DNA of 64,000 bases from positions 503,501-567,500 of the forward strand of contig OX326959.1 in assembly GCA_946800325.1 (NCBI GenBank). Direction: 5' to 3'. How positions within the stretch are numbered: position 1 is the first letter of the stretch; the number at the start of each line of letters is the position of its first letter. Positions 1 to 11,315 of this stretch are shown one piece after another. Source of the stretch: Luzula sylvatica. Its lineage: Eukaryota > Streptophyta > Magnoliopsida > Poales > Juncaceae. A program made the translations under genes and the position numbers. The notes below the pieces were generated by a model, which saw only the letters and a program-made list of their open reading frames with translations, searched no databases and had not been told where the DNA came from.

Positions 1-248
1 TTGGTTGAAAAGTAATACGAGAATCTCCTGAAACTTTTTTTATGTCGTTTGGGAGAAACTTTTTGACTTATTCATGGAATATTTCATCTGTGCTCCAATC
101 CGAATATTTTATTTTTTTAATGAAGATTATTAATGAATCCGCGTGTGTACCTGTAAACGACCCTAATGGGTCCCTTTTCTGCTTTTTTTTTTCTTTCTTT
201 TCTTCCAATCTTGTTTTCTCTTTCTCTCTCTCTGTCTAAACTATATAC

Positions 249-255
249 TATAAAT
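249..255 (+). promoter_or_regulatory. Candidate TATA box of the GUX gene
   Basis: TATAAAT lies about 120 bases before the first GUX codon, just after a T/C-rich stretch (181-236). This is a usual position for a plant core promoter followed by a short 5' UTR. The transcription start is not visible, so this rests on motif and position only. Confidence 0.35.
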
Positions 256-376
256 ATTAAACATAGCATTTTCGTAACAAGAGACAATTATTTTGCATAT
301 ATACAATTCTTATGTGAATAATGGAGTTTTTTGTTGAATGTGAATCAGATAAATAGTGTTTGAAATTGACGTCGTG

Positions 377-3300
377 ATGGGTTTATCTCCTGGCTCTACC
401 GAGGCGCGCCATAGAAATGGCGGAATTATGTAAGAAACTATTTTTTCTTTTTATTTCTATTTATTAGTTCATCTCAAAAGATTAAAAAAGAAAGAAAGAA
501 TAGGAAGTGGATATACTAATTTGGTAGCAAAAGGGTAGGTTTATTTTAACAATTTATCAAATATAATAATGGTATTATGCGTTAAGTTTCCTAAAATTGC
601 TATTTTTGTTTCATTCTACTATTGCATTTAGCTTCATTAGAATAAATTTCTTTTATTTGGTTTGTACTTCAAATTTACTAATTTTAAGACCAACAAGTTT
701 TGAATTGAGCCTCATTTGGCATGAAAGTAGTTGTATTTCCCACTACTTCATTTAATTATTTTGTGCATTTTCTTTGCACAAGAGTATATTTCTAAAAAAA
801 GTATGTATTTTATAAGTATAAGTATATTAGTATAACTAATTATAAAATATGGTATGGTTAGTTGTCAATTTCATGCATTGGAAATTTTGAATTTCTTGAT
901 TTTGTGTTATTGTCACTTGGCCAAAATTCACAACAATGTTTTTTTCTCAACGTGGTCATATCTTTAGACATTTCTAGGTTACGTATGTAATTTTAGATCT
1001 GAAGTAATATTTTGTGTTTTGAATAGATCACCATATCATAAATTTTATGTTTTAGTGTGGACTTTGTTTGCAACTAGAAGTCAAAACTGAGGAAGTCCAA
1101 GTAATAATTATGTCTATATGAGTTACTATCATAATTCGGTTATTTTTGTAATAATAACGATATTTTGTTGAAATTCATAATTGCTAATTTTTAGATATCA
1201 ATCAATTAAAACTCGACAAATAATAATAATAATAAAATCCCCAATATTTACTCTCAATTAAAAAAAAAACAGATGATTATTTGCATTCTTATTGTTATAT
1301 TTTTTTTATCCACATATTATTAAATCATAGTCAAATTCGGGTAGAGATAAAAATCGAGTTTATATATGTTTCTAAGGTTTCTAGGGTTTAAAGTAGGTAT
1401 TACATGCAGGATTTTTAATCTGGCTTTTGTAGGGATTATTGGGATTCCGAAATCAGAGTCAAGGATTATATTTCCTAGTTTTAAAAGGGGGGTGTTTTAC
1501 TTTTATATGTTAGAAAATAGGGTTTAAAGTCTAGCTTTGGAACTAATAATTCCTAATTCCTATAGAGACTGTATACATTTTTAAAATAGAATTAATTAAT
1601 AGAAGTGGACATATGAACCCACTCTATTTTCATCACAAAAATAAATCATAGTCAAAATTTAGAAAACTATTATTTTTGAATCAAACTTTCTTATTCACAA
1701 TCCAACCCAAAGGTACATGTGTTTCTAAATTTCTCACATATTCGTGAAATAAATGAGTTTTTTAGAATTATAAATTAGTTTAGGAATAGGAAAAATATAT
1801 ATTTCAAATGATCATGCTATTTTTATATTGGAGGTAATTTATCTTTGTTAATTACATAAGATTTGGTTGATTAATATATAAAAGAATTCATTATGAATAC
1901 AGACATAGACATAGTTGACATTTTTATACTTTCTAGGGGTATAAATAAATTACATGATATTGATGTAAGAGTATTCACATGAAACTATGCCTTATTTTAA
2001 GTGTTATTTTCATGGTTCGAACACCTAAATTTTGGGCATGTGTCAAGCATCAATTAGCCAAAGCAAATTGGACATGTAACAAATATTCCAACCATAATTT
2101 CAAGCATTTATAATTAACGAAGACATGGACGATGATAGTAATTCGTTAGAATATTTATTTACTCAAATATATTACCAATTTCTAACAAATTTGTTTTCTC
2201 TTGTTCCTTCTTAATCAAGCGACGAAGATGCGAAAAGAAGAACAGCAAAAATCAAGGTTTTACGAGAAGTCGAGAAGTTCAACATTCTCATATCAGAAAG
2301 GAGTTCAAATTGCAAATTTGCGTCTTTAAAACTCGTGCTTTTTACGATCTTTTGTGGCGCTTTTTTAACGCTTTTGTATCTCCCTGCAATCTATCACGAG
2401 CGGCCACTTCACTCGAGTTCTCCACCTAAGTAAATCCTCCTCCTATTTTCTTGATTCTGTACTAATTTCTAGCATTATATACTAATTAGTTATAATATTG
2501 TTGCAAAACAGGTTATTGGATATAGGACGGATATTCGAGACGAATGAACCCGAACCTGACCCGAGATACGTATCAAACATCAATATCAGATGGGATCAAA
2601 TCTCCAAAACCCTCAAAAACCTTCCATCTGAAAACAAAGCAAATCTCAAAATCGGGTTGTTGAACTTCAACGAAAACGAAACAAATTCATGGAAAATTTC
2701 ACTTCCTGATGGGCAGTTCTCCGAAATTAAATTAGATTACGCGGATGAGAGCATTACGTGGAGGAAATTATATCCCGAATGGATTGATGAAGAAGAAGAA
2801 GTCGGTATACCGACTTGCCCGTCTCTGCCCAAGCCCGAACCAAATGAAGGTATTATTATATATATACATTAACAATATATCTTTAAATCTCATAAAATCT
2901 CCAAAATGTAATATTTCAGGAGTAAAATATGATGTTGTGGCCGTAAAACTACCGTGTGACAAATCACAAAGTTGGGGGAGAGACGTGGCTAGACTTCATT
3001 TACAGCTGTCTGCTGCCAAGCTGGCAGTGTCCTCCGCAAAGCGAAACTCGTCGGTACACGTGCTTATCGTGACCGATTGTTTACCGCTGCCAAATCTTTT
3101 TCAGTGCAAGAATTTGGTGAAACGAGAGGATAATGTTTGGTTATACGAGGCGAATATCAGGTCATTAAGAGAGAAGCTACGACTCCCTATTGGTTCTTGC
3201 GAACTCGCTATCCCCCTTAATGCAAAAGGTATAACATAGATATTATAAAATTGGTCTGGTTCAATTTACTAAATCGGTCCAAATTCCAGCTCGCTTATTC

Positions 3301-4284
3301 TCGGTCGATCAACCAAAGGAGGCGTATGCAACGATTCTTCACTCTGCTGACATGTACGTATGCGGTGCAATCACGGCGGCACAAAGCATCCGACAAGCGG
3401 GGTCCAATCGAGACCTAGTCATCCTCGTCGATTCCTCAATTTCGTCAGAACACCGGACCGGGTTAGAATCTGCTGGGTGGAAGGTCCGTACGATAGAAAG
3501 GATTCGAAACCCCAATGCGACTAAGAACGCCTATAACGAGTTTAATTATAGCAAATTCCGTCTTTGGCAACTCACAGATTACGATAAAGTTATCTTTATC
3601 GATGCTGATTTATTGATTTTACGAAATGTTGATTTCCTCTTTGCCATGCCGGAAATCAGCGCGACGGGAAATAATGCGAGTTTGTTCAATTCCGGCGTGA
3701 TGGTTATCGAGCCATGCAATTGCACCTTTAAGTTACTCATGGATCATATAAATGTGATACATTCATATAATGGAGGTGATCAAGGTTATTTGAATGAGAT
3801 TTTTACATGGTGGCATAGAATCCCTAAGCATATGAATTTCCTGAAGCACTTTTGGGAAGGGGATGACGAAAGTGCCAAGGAAAAGAAAAATCAACTTTAC
3901 GTGTTGGATCCGCCGGTATTATATGTTGTACATTATCTCGGGTTAAAACCGTGGCTATGTTATCGAGACTACGATTGTAATTGGAACGTACCGTACATGC
4001 GACTTTTTGCAAGTGATGCGGCGCATGGTAAGTGGTGGAATGTGCACGACAAGATGCCCGAGAATTTAAAAGGGTTTTGTTTACTGCGGACGCAACAGAA
4101 AGCCGGGTTGGAGTGGGATAGGCGACAGGCTCAAAAGGCGAATTTTACGGATTTTCATTGGAATCGAAAAATAACCGATCCGAGATTGAGTATTTGCCAT
4201 GATAAGTACTGTGATTGGGAGAATATGCTGTTGAATTGGGGTACTCCTAATTTGGTTAGTGCTCCTGTGAAGGAAACTACCTGA
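377..4284 (+). CDS. GUX: GT8 glucuronosyltransferase of the GUX/PGSIP family (xylan alpha-glucuronosyltransferase)
   Basis: Members of this family add glucuronic acid from UDP-GlcA to the xylan backbone in the Golgi. Coding exons: 377-429, 2220-2429, 2512-2849, 2920-3228 and 3290-4284. All have GT..AG introns with matching phases and give 634 codons plus stop, close to the family's usual length. The first exon (MGLSPGSTEARHRNGGI) sits 1.8 kb upstream. It is supported because its two leftover bases restore the frame at a good acceptor, and because exon 2 alone has an upstream stop and no Met in frame. A single membrane anchor lies at about residues 52-76 (type II topology). The GT8 metal-binding motif FIDADLLIL is near residue 408, followed by NSGVMVIEP, NGGDQGYLNE and HYLGLKPWLCYRDYDCNW, all typical of GUX proteins. 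No lesions are seen. The exact paralogue (GUX1, 2 or another) is not resolved. Confidence 0.93.
430..2219 (+). other. Intron 1 of the GUX gene
   Basis: This 1.79-kb intron starts with GTAAGA and ends with a pyrimidine-rich stretch before AAG. It is plain AT-rich sequence. I see no gene and no repeat with clear ends in it. Confidence 0.75.
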
Positions 4285-5940
4285 AATTATTAGGGTTTAA
4301 TCTCACTGTTATATTTTTGTTTTCCCCTTTTTTTTGCCTTTATCTAATAATTGGGCATTTATACATGTGAAAAACCTTATATTTACTCTGTGGCATGTAA
4401 AATATATTTTTTTAATGTTTCAGAATGTAAAGGTAACCATAGTAAATTATGTTGGAGATATTCATCTTAATGTTTATTGCAATGTTTGCCTTATATACTA
4501 GTTGAATTCAGATTTGGAGACAGTAACCCTGTTTTAAAACATAATTTGAAAAATAATCTTGTTTCGAAAATTATTCCAAAACTAACTCAAATCGGATTTT
4601 AAAAATCAGGTACACCCGATTTTTGAGATAACCATGATTGTCAATGTGAAAAAAACTGATTTTAAAAGGCAATTGTAGAATCTTTTGATTTAATTACTAT
4701 ATCTCCCCAAATTTTACTTTTCACATATTTTATGTTTTGATTAACATGTTTAATTAAATGATAATCAACACAAGTTCTATAACTAATAATCAGTTATATA
4801 TAATGAAAATTAAATTAAATTAATAAATTTTAAATAATATTAATTATGTGTTTTTTTAATTATCATACTAATTATATTTGTTAAATAAATATGGAGAATG
4901 GTGTGGGGAAAACTTGGAGCAAAAGAAAAATTTCCAAATTTTTTTTGTCAGCCCACGGCCCATAAAAAAATATATTTTATCCAATCCGAATTTGAAATTC
5001 GAAGCCCAATTAAGTAGGTAGGCCGCCTAGCAGATCTTAAAGCCCAATTTGAAATTCTAAGCCCAATTAAGTAGGTAGGCCGCCTAGTAGATCTTAAAGC
5101 CCAATGGCACGTATAGGCTCCAGAATATCGTGTAGTAATTACATATCGAAATGGGTTTCATTAAACCCTCAAAATATTACATTTATTTACCATACATATA
5201 ATAATATTATATGTACAAAAAAGCAGGAAAATGTTAGAATGATTTACCAGGATAGGATAGGAGGATAGATGAAGAAGTGGAAGCTTAGTGAGTGGTCCAT
5301 GAAATATAAAATAAAATGTAAAATAAAATAAAAATCACGAAACAAGAGCGAAGAGTGAATAGTGAGCATTAAATGTCGAAACAGGAAGCAACGTTTACAA
5401 CCTTACAAAAAAAGTATAAATTCTTCAAAGAGTTTCTGACCCAAAAATGGCAGCATATTTATTCAATATTCCGTACTATCTTTTTGTAAATATAAACTTC
5501 AATTTGTTACTTTACTTAATCATGAAAAAAATATAAGAAAAAAATATATTTTGAGGTGGTAATGTAGCGGAACAGTATGATCAGTGTTGTCTGGTACTTG
5601 GTTGGGTCAGAATGGTACCGTACCGGTTCTGAAGTCAACAGACACTGTATTAATGGCTTAGATACATAAACCGGTCGGTCGATGGATGGTCCTTCGAACC
5701 GGTACGTAGCAACTAAGTTGTCGCCTTCGTCACTATCGTAGTACCAACTAATTTACCTTGGAAAACTAAATTGCCTTCATTTCGATTTATGTAATATATT
5801 ATGCAATATATTATTCATTTAGTATTCACCAACCACGCACAACAGTACAATTTGCTTTTATTCATAACAGCAAAAAGGAAATAAAACCATGTAAAAATGT
5901 AAAAAATTAATAATATACATACAAGGCAAATTTTCAAATA
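4285..5940. other. Intergenic, AT-rich
   Basis: 3' flank of GUX. Apart from the 57-bp tandem duplication listed separately, I see no gene, RNA or delimited transposon. Confidence 0.6.
4989..5102. repeat. 57-bp unit in two tandem copies
   Basis: The unit begins AATTTGAAATTC and contains AAGCCCAATTAAGTAGGTAG. It occurs at 4989 and again at 5046, with two or so substitutions. A local tandem duplication. Confidence 0.8.
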
Positions 5941-5944
5941 ACCC

Positions 5945-6215
5945 CCTATTTTTTCTTTAATTTGTAAAAAAAAAACTCACTTTTTGGCAATGATTTAAAT
6001 TGCGGCGCAATTGCGCCGCAATAACACAATTCGCAATAAATATTCATAAAACGCAACACCGCAACCTGTTATATAGCGCCGCAATATGACGCAATATGAC
6101 GCAATATCGAGGATCATGTGTAAATTATTGTTCAAGCGCAATGGACCGCAATATAGCAATTTAAAACATTGCTTTTTGGGTACTAAAAAAAAAATATTCT
6201 CGCAAATTTTTCATT
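5945..6215. mobile_element. Decayed MULE terminal fragment, host of the hAT MITE
   Basis: The left part (CAAATTTTCAAATAACCCCC ... ACTCACTTTTTGG) resembles the terminus of the intact MULE at 60006 (AAATTTTC, runs of ACCCCCT, CTTTTTGG). The sequence continues beyond the MITE as GTACTAAAAAAAA. Outer borders and a target duplication cannot be seen, so the assignment rests on similarity within this window. Confidence 0.4.
5988..6171. mobile_element. 184-bp hAT-type MITE with 8-bp target duplication
   Basis: Terminal inverted repeats read CAATGATTTAAATTGCGGCG on the left and ...AGCAATTTAAAACATTG on the right. CTTTTTGG is repeated on both sides (5980-5987 and 6172-6179), the 8-bp duplication expected for hAT. 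A 20-bp perfect palindrome sits at 6001-6020 (core GGCGCAATTGCGCC), followed by short GCAATATGAC repeats. There is no coding capacity. The ends resemble those of the larger element at 15403-19428. Confidence 0.85.
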
Positions 6216-6227
6216 TCATTTCATTGG

Positions 6228-6258
<31 letters not shown>

Positions 6259-9200
6259 CCCTATATATAAATGGTGCTTACTTTGTTTACCACAAGAGAC
6301 TACTTAATTTAATTGGCATCGATATTAATTTTCTATCATGTCTATCTGAACTAAGATGTTTAATGTATCGATAAGAAATGTTGTGAGGTTAAATACATAA
6401 GTAATTCATTTTGCCATACACGGCAATGTTGAAAGCTACCCACATAAAATTCCAAGTTAAAGATATAGCTATTGGGCACTCATTCAAAAGTTGAGCATTT
6501 GATTCAGTGCCATAATGTTGATGTGCTCATTATTTCCACCCCCATAAACATGCATGTTAGTTTTCAATACATAAATGATATATTTCTAATTAAGTTAGTA
6601 ACATATATATGAACCATGGTATGGTAAGTATATAATGATGGAGAGAATTACAAGATAGCTTTTGATCATGAATGATCTTTTACATAGTGGGGCTAAATAT
6701 GAATGCTTTTTCTTTAATGACATTTCAGAGTACGTACTTAAATAAATTGTGGTTCTTTTTTGTCAGTGTAGAAAATTAATGAAGTGATAAAAGGAAGATC
6801 AGAAAAAGGTTTTTGCAGTTCTCTCTTTTCTTGTAAACGATGAGATTAAAGTATATTTATGTCTTAATATGCATGTTAAAGATTGAGAGTATTACTTTAT
6901 CAAAAAGAACAAAAGACCATAAAACATTTGTCCAAATTTTAAGCAAGAAACACTATAGGATCTATGTAGTATAGAATAATTGAACTGTGTAAACCCTAGC
7001 AAGAGAGAGAGAGAGAAGCTAGAGAGAGTGAGAGAGGAATTGTGTTGCACTAACCCTAACCCTACTTTTTGTTTTGGCTTTCAATAAAAGCTAGGGTTAG
7101 GGAGATCCATTTTGATCTCAGAAAGAAAGGAATAGGATGGACCATGTGCATGGACCAGACTTCCCCATTTCTGGAAACGCATCTCATGATGATATTATCT
7201 TCTCTTTTCTTCCTTGTAACAAACTAGTGTTTGTTTTCTATCTTCTTAAAATCCATGATTTCAATGGATGAACTACCAAGAGAGAGAAAGAGAGAGTTCT
7301 TTGGCTTTTGAACAGAAATTTGTCAGTGATGTTATGTACACTCGAGTGCAACTATGAGGTTGAGGCTTGGATCCTGTACTGGTGGGCCTAAAATAAATTA
7401 GAAAATTAAACTAGGTTAATAAAACAAATAACGACTTATGTATATGTGTAGACTATATATATAGAGAGCGAGAGAGAGAGAGGGAAAAAAAAATCTAGGA
7501 TATTTAAATAAGTGTCATGAGTTTGATACTTAGTTTTACTTTTAAATTTGTGTTATTTGATGATAATCATTAAAATTTGTACGCATCATTAGATGTACAT
7601 ATTTCAAAACAAATTTAATGATTACAAAATTATAAATAACGAACTCAATGTGATTTTAACCATTAAATTTACTTATTTGTGCTTGTCATCATGATTTATG
7701 AACGCAAACTTGTATGGTAATCATTAAAAACACAAATCACAAAACAAATCAAATAAGTTAATATTTTATGTAATACTTAATTAAGAGTATTACTTTATCA
7801 AAAAGAACTAAAGATCATATATATGTCTCAAACAGAAAAATACTAGAATACAAATTAGAAGTCGGTCAAAACTAAGTCATAATTTGCTCATGTAATTTGC
7901 ATTAGTTTCAAGTAATTTCCTACTTCAAATGGATCAATTTCTCACAAAGAATCTGTGCACACGCTATATTGGAATTAGCAAATAAACTTGCATTAATTCC
8001 AAGTAATTTTGAGGTGTTAATCAAGTAAAAGAAAAACATGGCCAACGAGAGGAAAGAGAGCTTACGACAACGATATCGTGTCGGTCGTTTTCAATGTGAC
8101 GTTACGTCTCTGCTGAAGTACTCGATTTCTTTTTCGCATGGACCACCTTGAACACACATCTATATATATGCTAGCCATGAATCATCTTTTTCAAGTATAT
8201 GATATTGTGTTCATACATACATCATATAAAGTTTATGTTTTTTTTTTCTTTCATAAAGACATTCTCTCACTTTTCGAGTTGAAACACTTGACTAAAGGAA
8301 TAACTCAGGATTAGATCCGTAAACATTAAAACAATGCTCGAATAAGATGCAACGTCTCTTACACAATTATCAAAAGATCAGTCAAAATGGTTGAGCTTAA
8401 ACATTAAAACATTGATACATACAGACTAAATCGCGCTAAGTATTCATGAAATATGTACAAGTTAAATCATTGCGGTAATTTCAAGCTTGCTAATTTTTTT
8501 CTCGGTGGAAATTCATGTCAATTGAAGTTCTTTTTTGTAACAGATATTATGAATTTTCTTCTGATTTGTAATGTAGAAGAAATAATCGGAACCTTTGAAC
8601 TGTATATATAAAATTTCCTTGAGATTAGTCTGCAATATCATAATTATTTCAAAGCTATTGACATACCGTTATTTATCTGGTTTATAGTTTTGTTCTCGAA
8701 TTATATATATCAATTAATTGCTCAATATATAAAGTATATTGATGTCCTGAATAAATATATAGTTTAATGTTACAACAAGTTAATGTTTGTTTATATTCAA
8801 AAACAAGAAGCAAGTTAATGTTTGTACTCTTTTTTTAAAGAAATACAGAGAAGGCTTGTTTGTGTATGTGGGGGCGAAAGCAACTTGGCATGATACATAA
8901 AAAAGAATGATATCTTGATATATGTATATTTGTATTGTAGCTGATAATCAATGAAAGCTAGGGTTTCATGGGCAGAAATAATATGCATGCATGTATTTGC
9001 TGGCATGTGATGCCTAAGATTTGGAGTACTTGTTTCCTTGATTCCAACTACATTATTCGATTATTCAAATCATGAAATCGATGAATTATTTAAATTTACA
9101 CATATTGTAACACCTATATGTGCGCACTGTTTCTACACACATTTGTATAGTAACAGTATAAATATAGTCTAATTTACTAGAGACAGTAGATTTTGTTGGA

Positions 9201-10512
9201 ATGATCGTCTCCTGTACTGGATGCACTGCAGAAGATTTATTTTATACGTGTATGTATGTGTACCGAAGTGTGTACGTGCACACTCGTGCGTGTACATAAA
9301 TAGATCCATGTATGAATATATGATGTATCCACCACATGTGAATGTGCTCATGACATTTATTATCTTTACAATTACTATTATTGATGTTGTGTGTGTGTGT
9401 GTAAAAATATTATAACTATTTATCAAACTGAATTTGGAGATTATATTTTTTGAATGAATTTTGTAACTTTAGATTAACTTCATGTAATAAACTTTGGCAC
9501 TGTTTTGAAAGGGGACCATTAATTTGTAAGGAAAATTGTTAAATATGTTAGGAGGAGTTGAAACCTACATGTATTTGAATGCTCACATTCATCAAATTAA
9601 TATATGAAAAGAAGGAGGAGAATGTTATATATATATAGTGAGAGCCATGTTCTTTCTGGGTCCAATGGAGATTTGTCACTGTGCTGTGGGTCCCACGACT
9701 CAGAATATTATTTTTATAATTTAGTGTCTGTATACCTTGCAGAGAATTAATTGGGACTCGATTGTATTGTATTTGTATTTGTATAATAATTGTAGAGATA
9801 TATTATAGGAAAGGCTGCAATCCTTCACGAGGAAACCAGCTGTACCGTTGTTGTTCATTTGGGTCCTTCTCTTCTCTTCCATCTTATTAATATCAATTAA
9901 TTCCCCAATTTTGTCATAATAATTTCGTAGATTTAATCCATTGTTGAAGTGAAGTGAAAAGAAATCGAGAAATTGTGGATTACACAAGCCCCAAAGAGAA
10001 TTTGGTCGCCACCAAATTTGGAAAGTGTAAATACATACGCGGAGAAGAAACTTGTAGACATAGCCATGGACCATGGTTATATATACTTTGCACGCTATAT
10101 ACCAAACTTACATGTATTCAATTCGCCATTATTTATTTCTACTGCACCACCGAATTCTCTTAACCCCCCTCCCTTTTGGCTTCCATCCAATCATCTCTCC
10201 TACAATTAATTTAACAAATCTATCACTTCTCCATTTCCCCCTCAACTGGAGCCATCCTTTCTTCATATGATCAACATTTTCTCTATCATTAAGTAGTATG
10301 TCCTAGGGAAATTATACTTTGTCATCAGATTTCAACAAAAAAAATTCGATGACATTACATTTTCTAATTAATGTCGAGTTAATTAAGTGAATTAATGTAT
10401 CTACAATCTACCCTAAAGTTTGGCTTCCTTGTTACGAAGGTACCATTTTCGTACGGACTGGAGAGGATCATCCTATCTCTTGATAGTTTACTTTCCTTTC
10501 CGTTTTGCTTTC
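6216..10512. other. Long spacer upstream of the HEC3-like gene
   Basis: AT-rich sequence with short GA/CT tracts around 7004-7034, 7280-7297 and 7466-7483, and a telomere-motif inverted repeat (7049-7102, listed separately). A 20-bp inverted repeat with arms AATTTGGT/ACCAAATT lies at 9999-10018. No convincing coding region or RNA gene. Cis-regulatory sequence of the bHLH gene would be expected here, but I cannot point to defined sites. Confidence 0.55.
7049..7102. repeat. Inverted repeat made of telomere-type motifs
   Basis: CTAACCCTAACCCTA on the left and TAGGGTTAGGG on the right can pair over 11 bases around a loop of about 26 bases. Plant telo-box motifs occur in promoters and 5' UTRs. 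Whether this is transcribed cannot be told. Confidence 0.55.
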
Positions 10513-10573
10513 TATAAAGTCACCCTCTTTCTCTCTCTCTCTCTCTCTCTCTCTGATCTTCTCTCTCTCTCTC
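10513..10573 (+). promoter_or_regulatory. HEC3-like core promoter: TATA box plus CT-rich leader
   Basis: TATAAA at 10513-10518 lies 74 bases before the start codon. It is followed by a CT-dinucleotide tract from about 10527 to 10573, typical of the 5' leaders of plant regulatory genes. GA/CT tracts can bind BPC/GAGA-type factors; that role here is inference. Confidence 0.5.
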
Positions 10574-10586
10574 AATAAGAGAAGAG

Positions 10587-11315
10587 ATGGATAACACAAG
10601 CAGTAGCAGCTCTTGGGACAACCTCGACATGAGCATGGGCATGGCGACGACCACCCATCATCACCATCATCATCTCTTGTTCAATCAATCTCCCTCCTTG
10701 GAACCTTTCATTCATCACCCATTGCACCAAGATAATCCCCAACCGTATAACCAACCCTTAGACGTAGACGACTCGGTCCCTCCTTCTCAACGAGATCAAG
10801 ATCAATTATTAGACGAACAAGACGAGGAAGAAACCCTAGGTGCCATGAAGGAGATGATGTACAGAATTGCTGCCATGCAACCCGTCGATATTGACCCCGC
10901 GACGATTAAAAAACCGAAAAGGCGTAACGTGCGTATAAGCGACGATCCTCAGAGCATCGCAGCTCGCCATAGGAGAGAGAGGATAAGCGAGAGGGTAAGA
11001 ATCCTGCAACGACTCGTACCGGGCGGAACGAAGATGGATACCGCGTCCATGTTGGACGAGGCGATTCGATACATCAAGTTTTTGAAGAGGCAAGTACAAG
11101 AGTTACAGGCTAACGACGGGCCCGCAACAGCCGTGAATTTCCCTTTGCCTGTTTCCGTGCCACCCCGAGTCGGTACGGTCGGAGGAGTCCAAGTGGGCCC
11201 GGTTGACTGGCATATAGTACACGGATCGTCGCCGTCTTCTTCTTCGTCGTCTATGGGTGCTCAATTAGGGTTTGGAGGGTTCGGTGGCGGGTCGAGTAGC
11301 CATGGAATGCAGTGA
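10587..11315 (+). CDS. HEC3: HECATE-type bHLH transcription factor (HEC3-like)
   Basis: A 242-residue single-exon protein. The bHLH domain spans about residues 118-172 ([14 protein letters not shown] ... [19 protein letters not shown]). The basic region has the AAR pattern in place of the usual E-box-reading glutamate, as in HECATE/INDEHISCENT group VIIIb proteins. The preceding block [20 protein letters not shown] and [16 protein letters not shown] points to HEC3 rather than HEC1 or HEC2. The N-terminus has a His run, and the C-terminus is Ser- and Gly-rich low complexity. In Arabidopsis the HEC proteins act in the nucleus with SPATULA in carpel transmitting tissue and in meristem control. 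The start follows a CT-rich leader and TATA box, and no upstream in-frame Met fits better. Intact. Confidence 0.93.
   Translation: MDNTSSSSSWDNLDMSMGMATTTHHHHHHLLFNQSPSLEPFIHHPLHQDNPQPYNQPLDVDDSVPPSQRDQDQLLDEQDEEETLGAMKEMMYRIAAMQPVDIDPATIKKPKRRNVRISDDPQSIAARHRRERISERVRILQRLVPGGTKMDTASMLDEAIRYIKFLKRQVQELQANDGPATAVNFPLPVSVPPRVGTVGGVQVGPVDWHIVHGSSPSSSSSSMGAQLGFGGFGGGSSSHGMQ

Noticed and set aside
42..239. Open frame of 65 codons before the GUX gene
   Set aside because: Low-complexity T-rich translation ending in a Phe/Ser run; it lies in the promoter and has no family resemblance.
7138..7180. Sequence resembling mature miR166 (GGACCAGACTTCCCC)
   Set aside because: Several mismatches to the miRNA and no precursor hairpin could be formed with nearby sequence.
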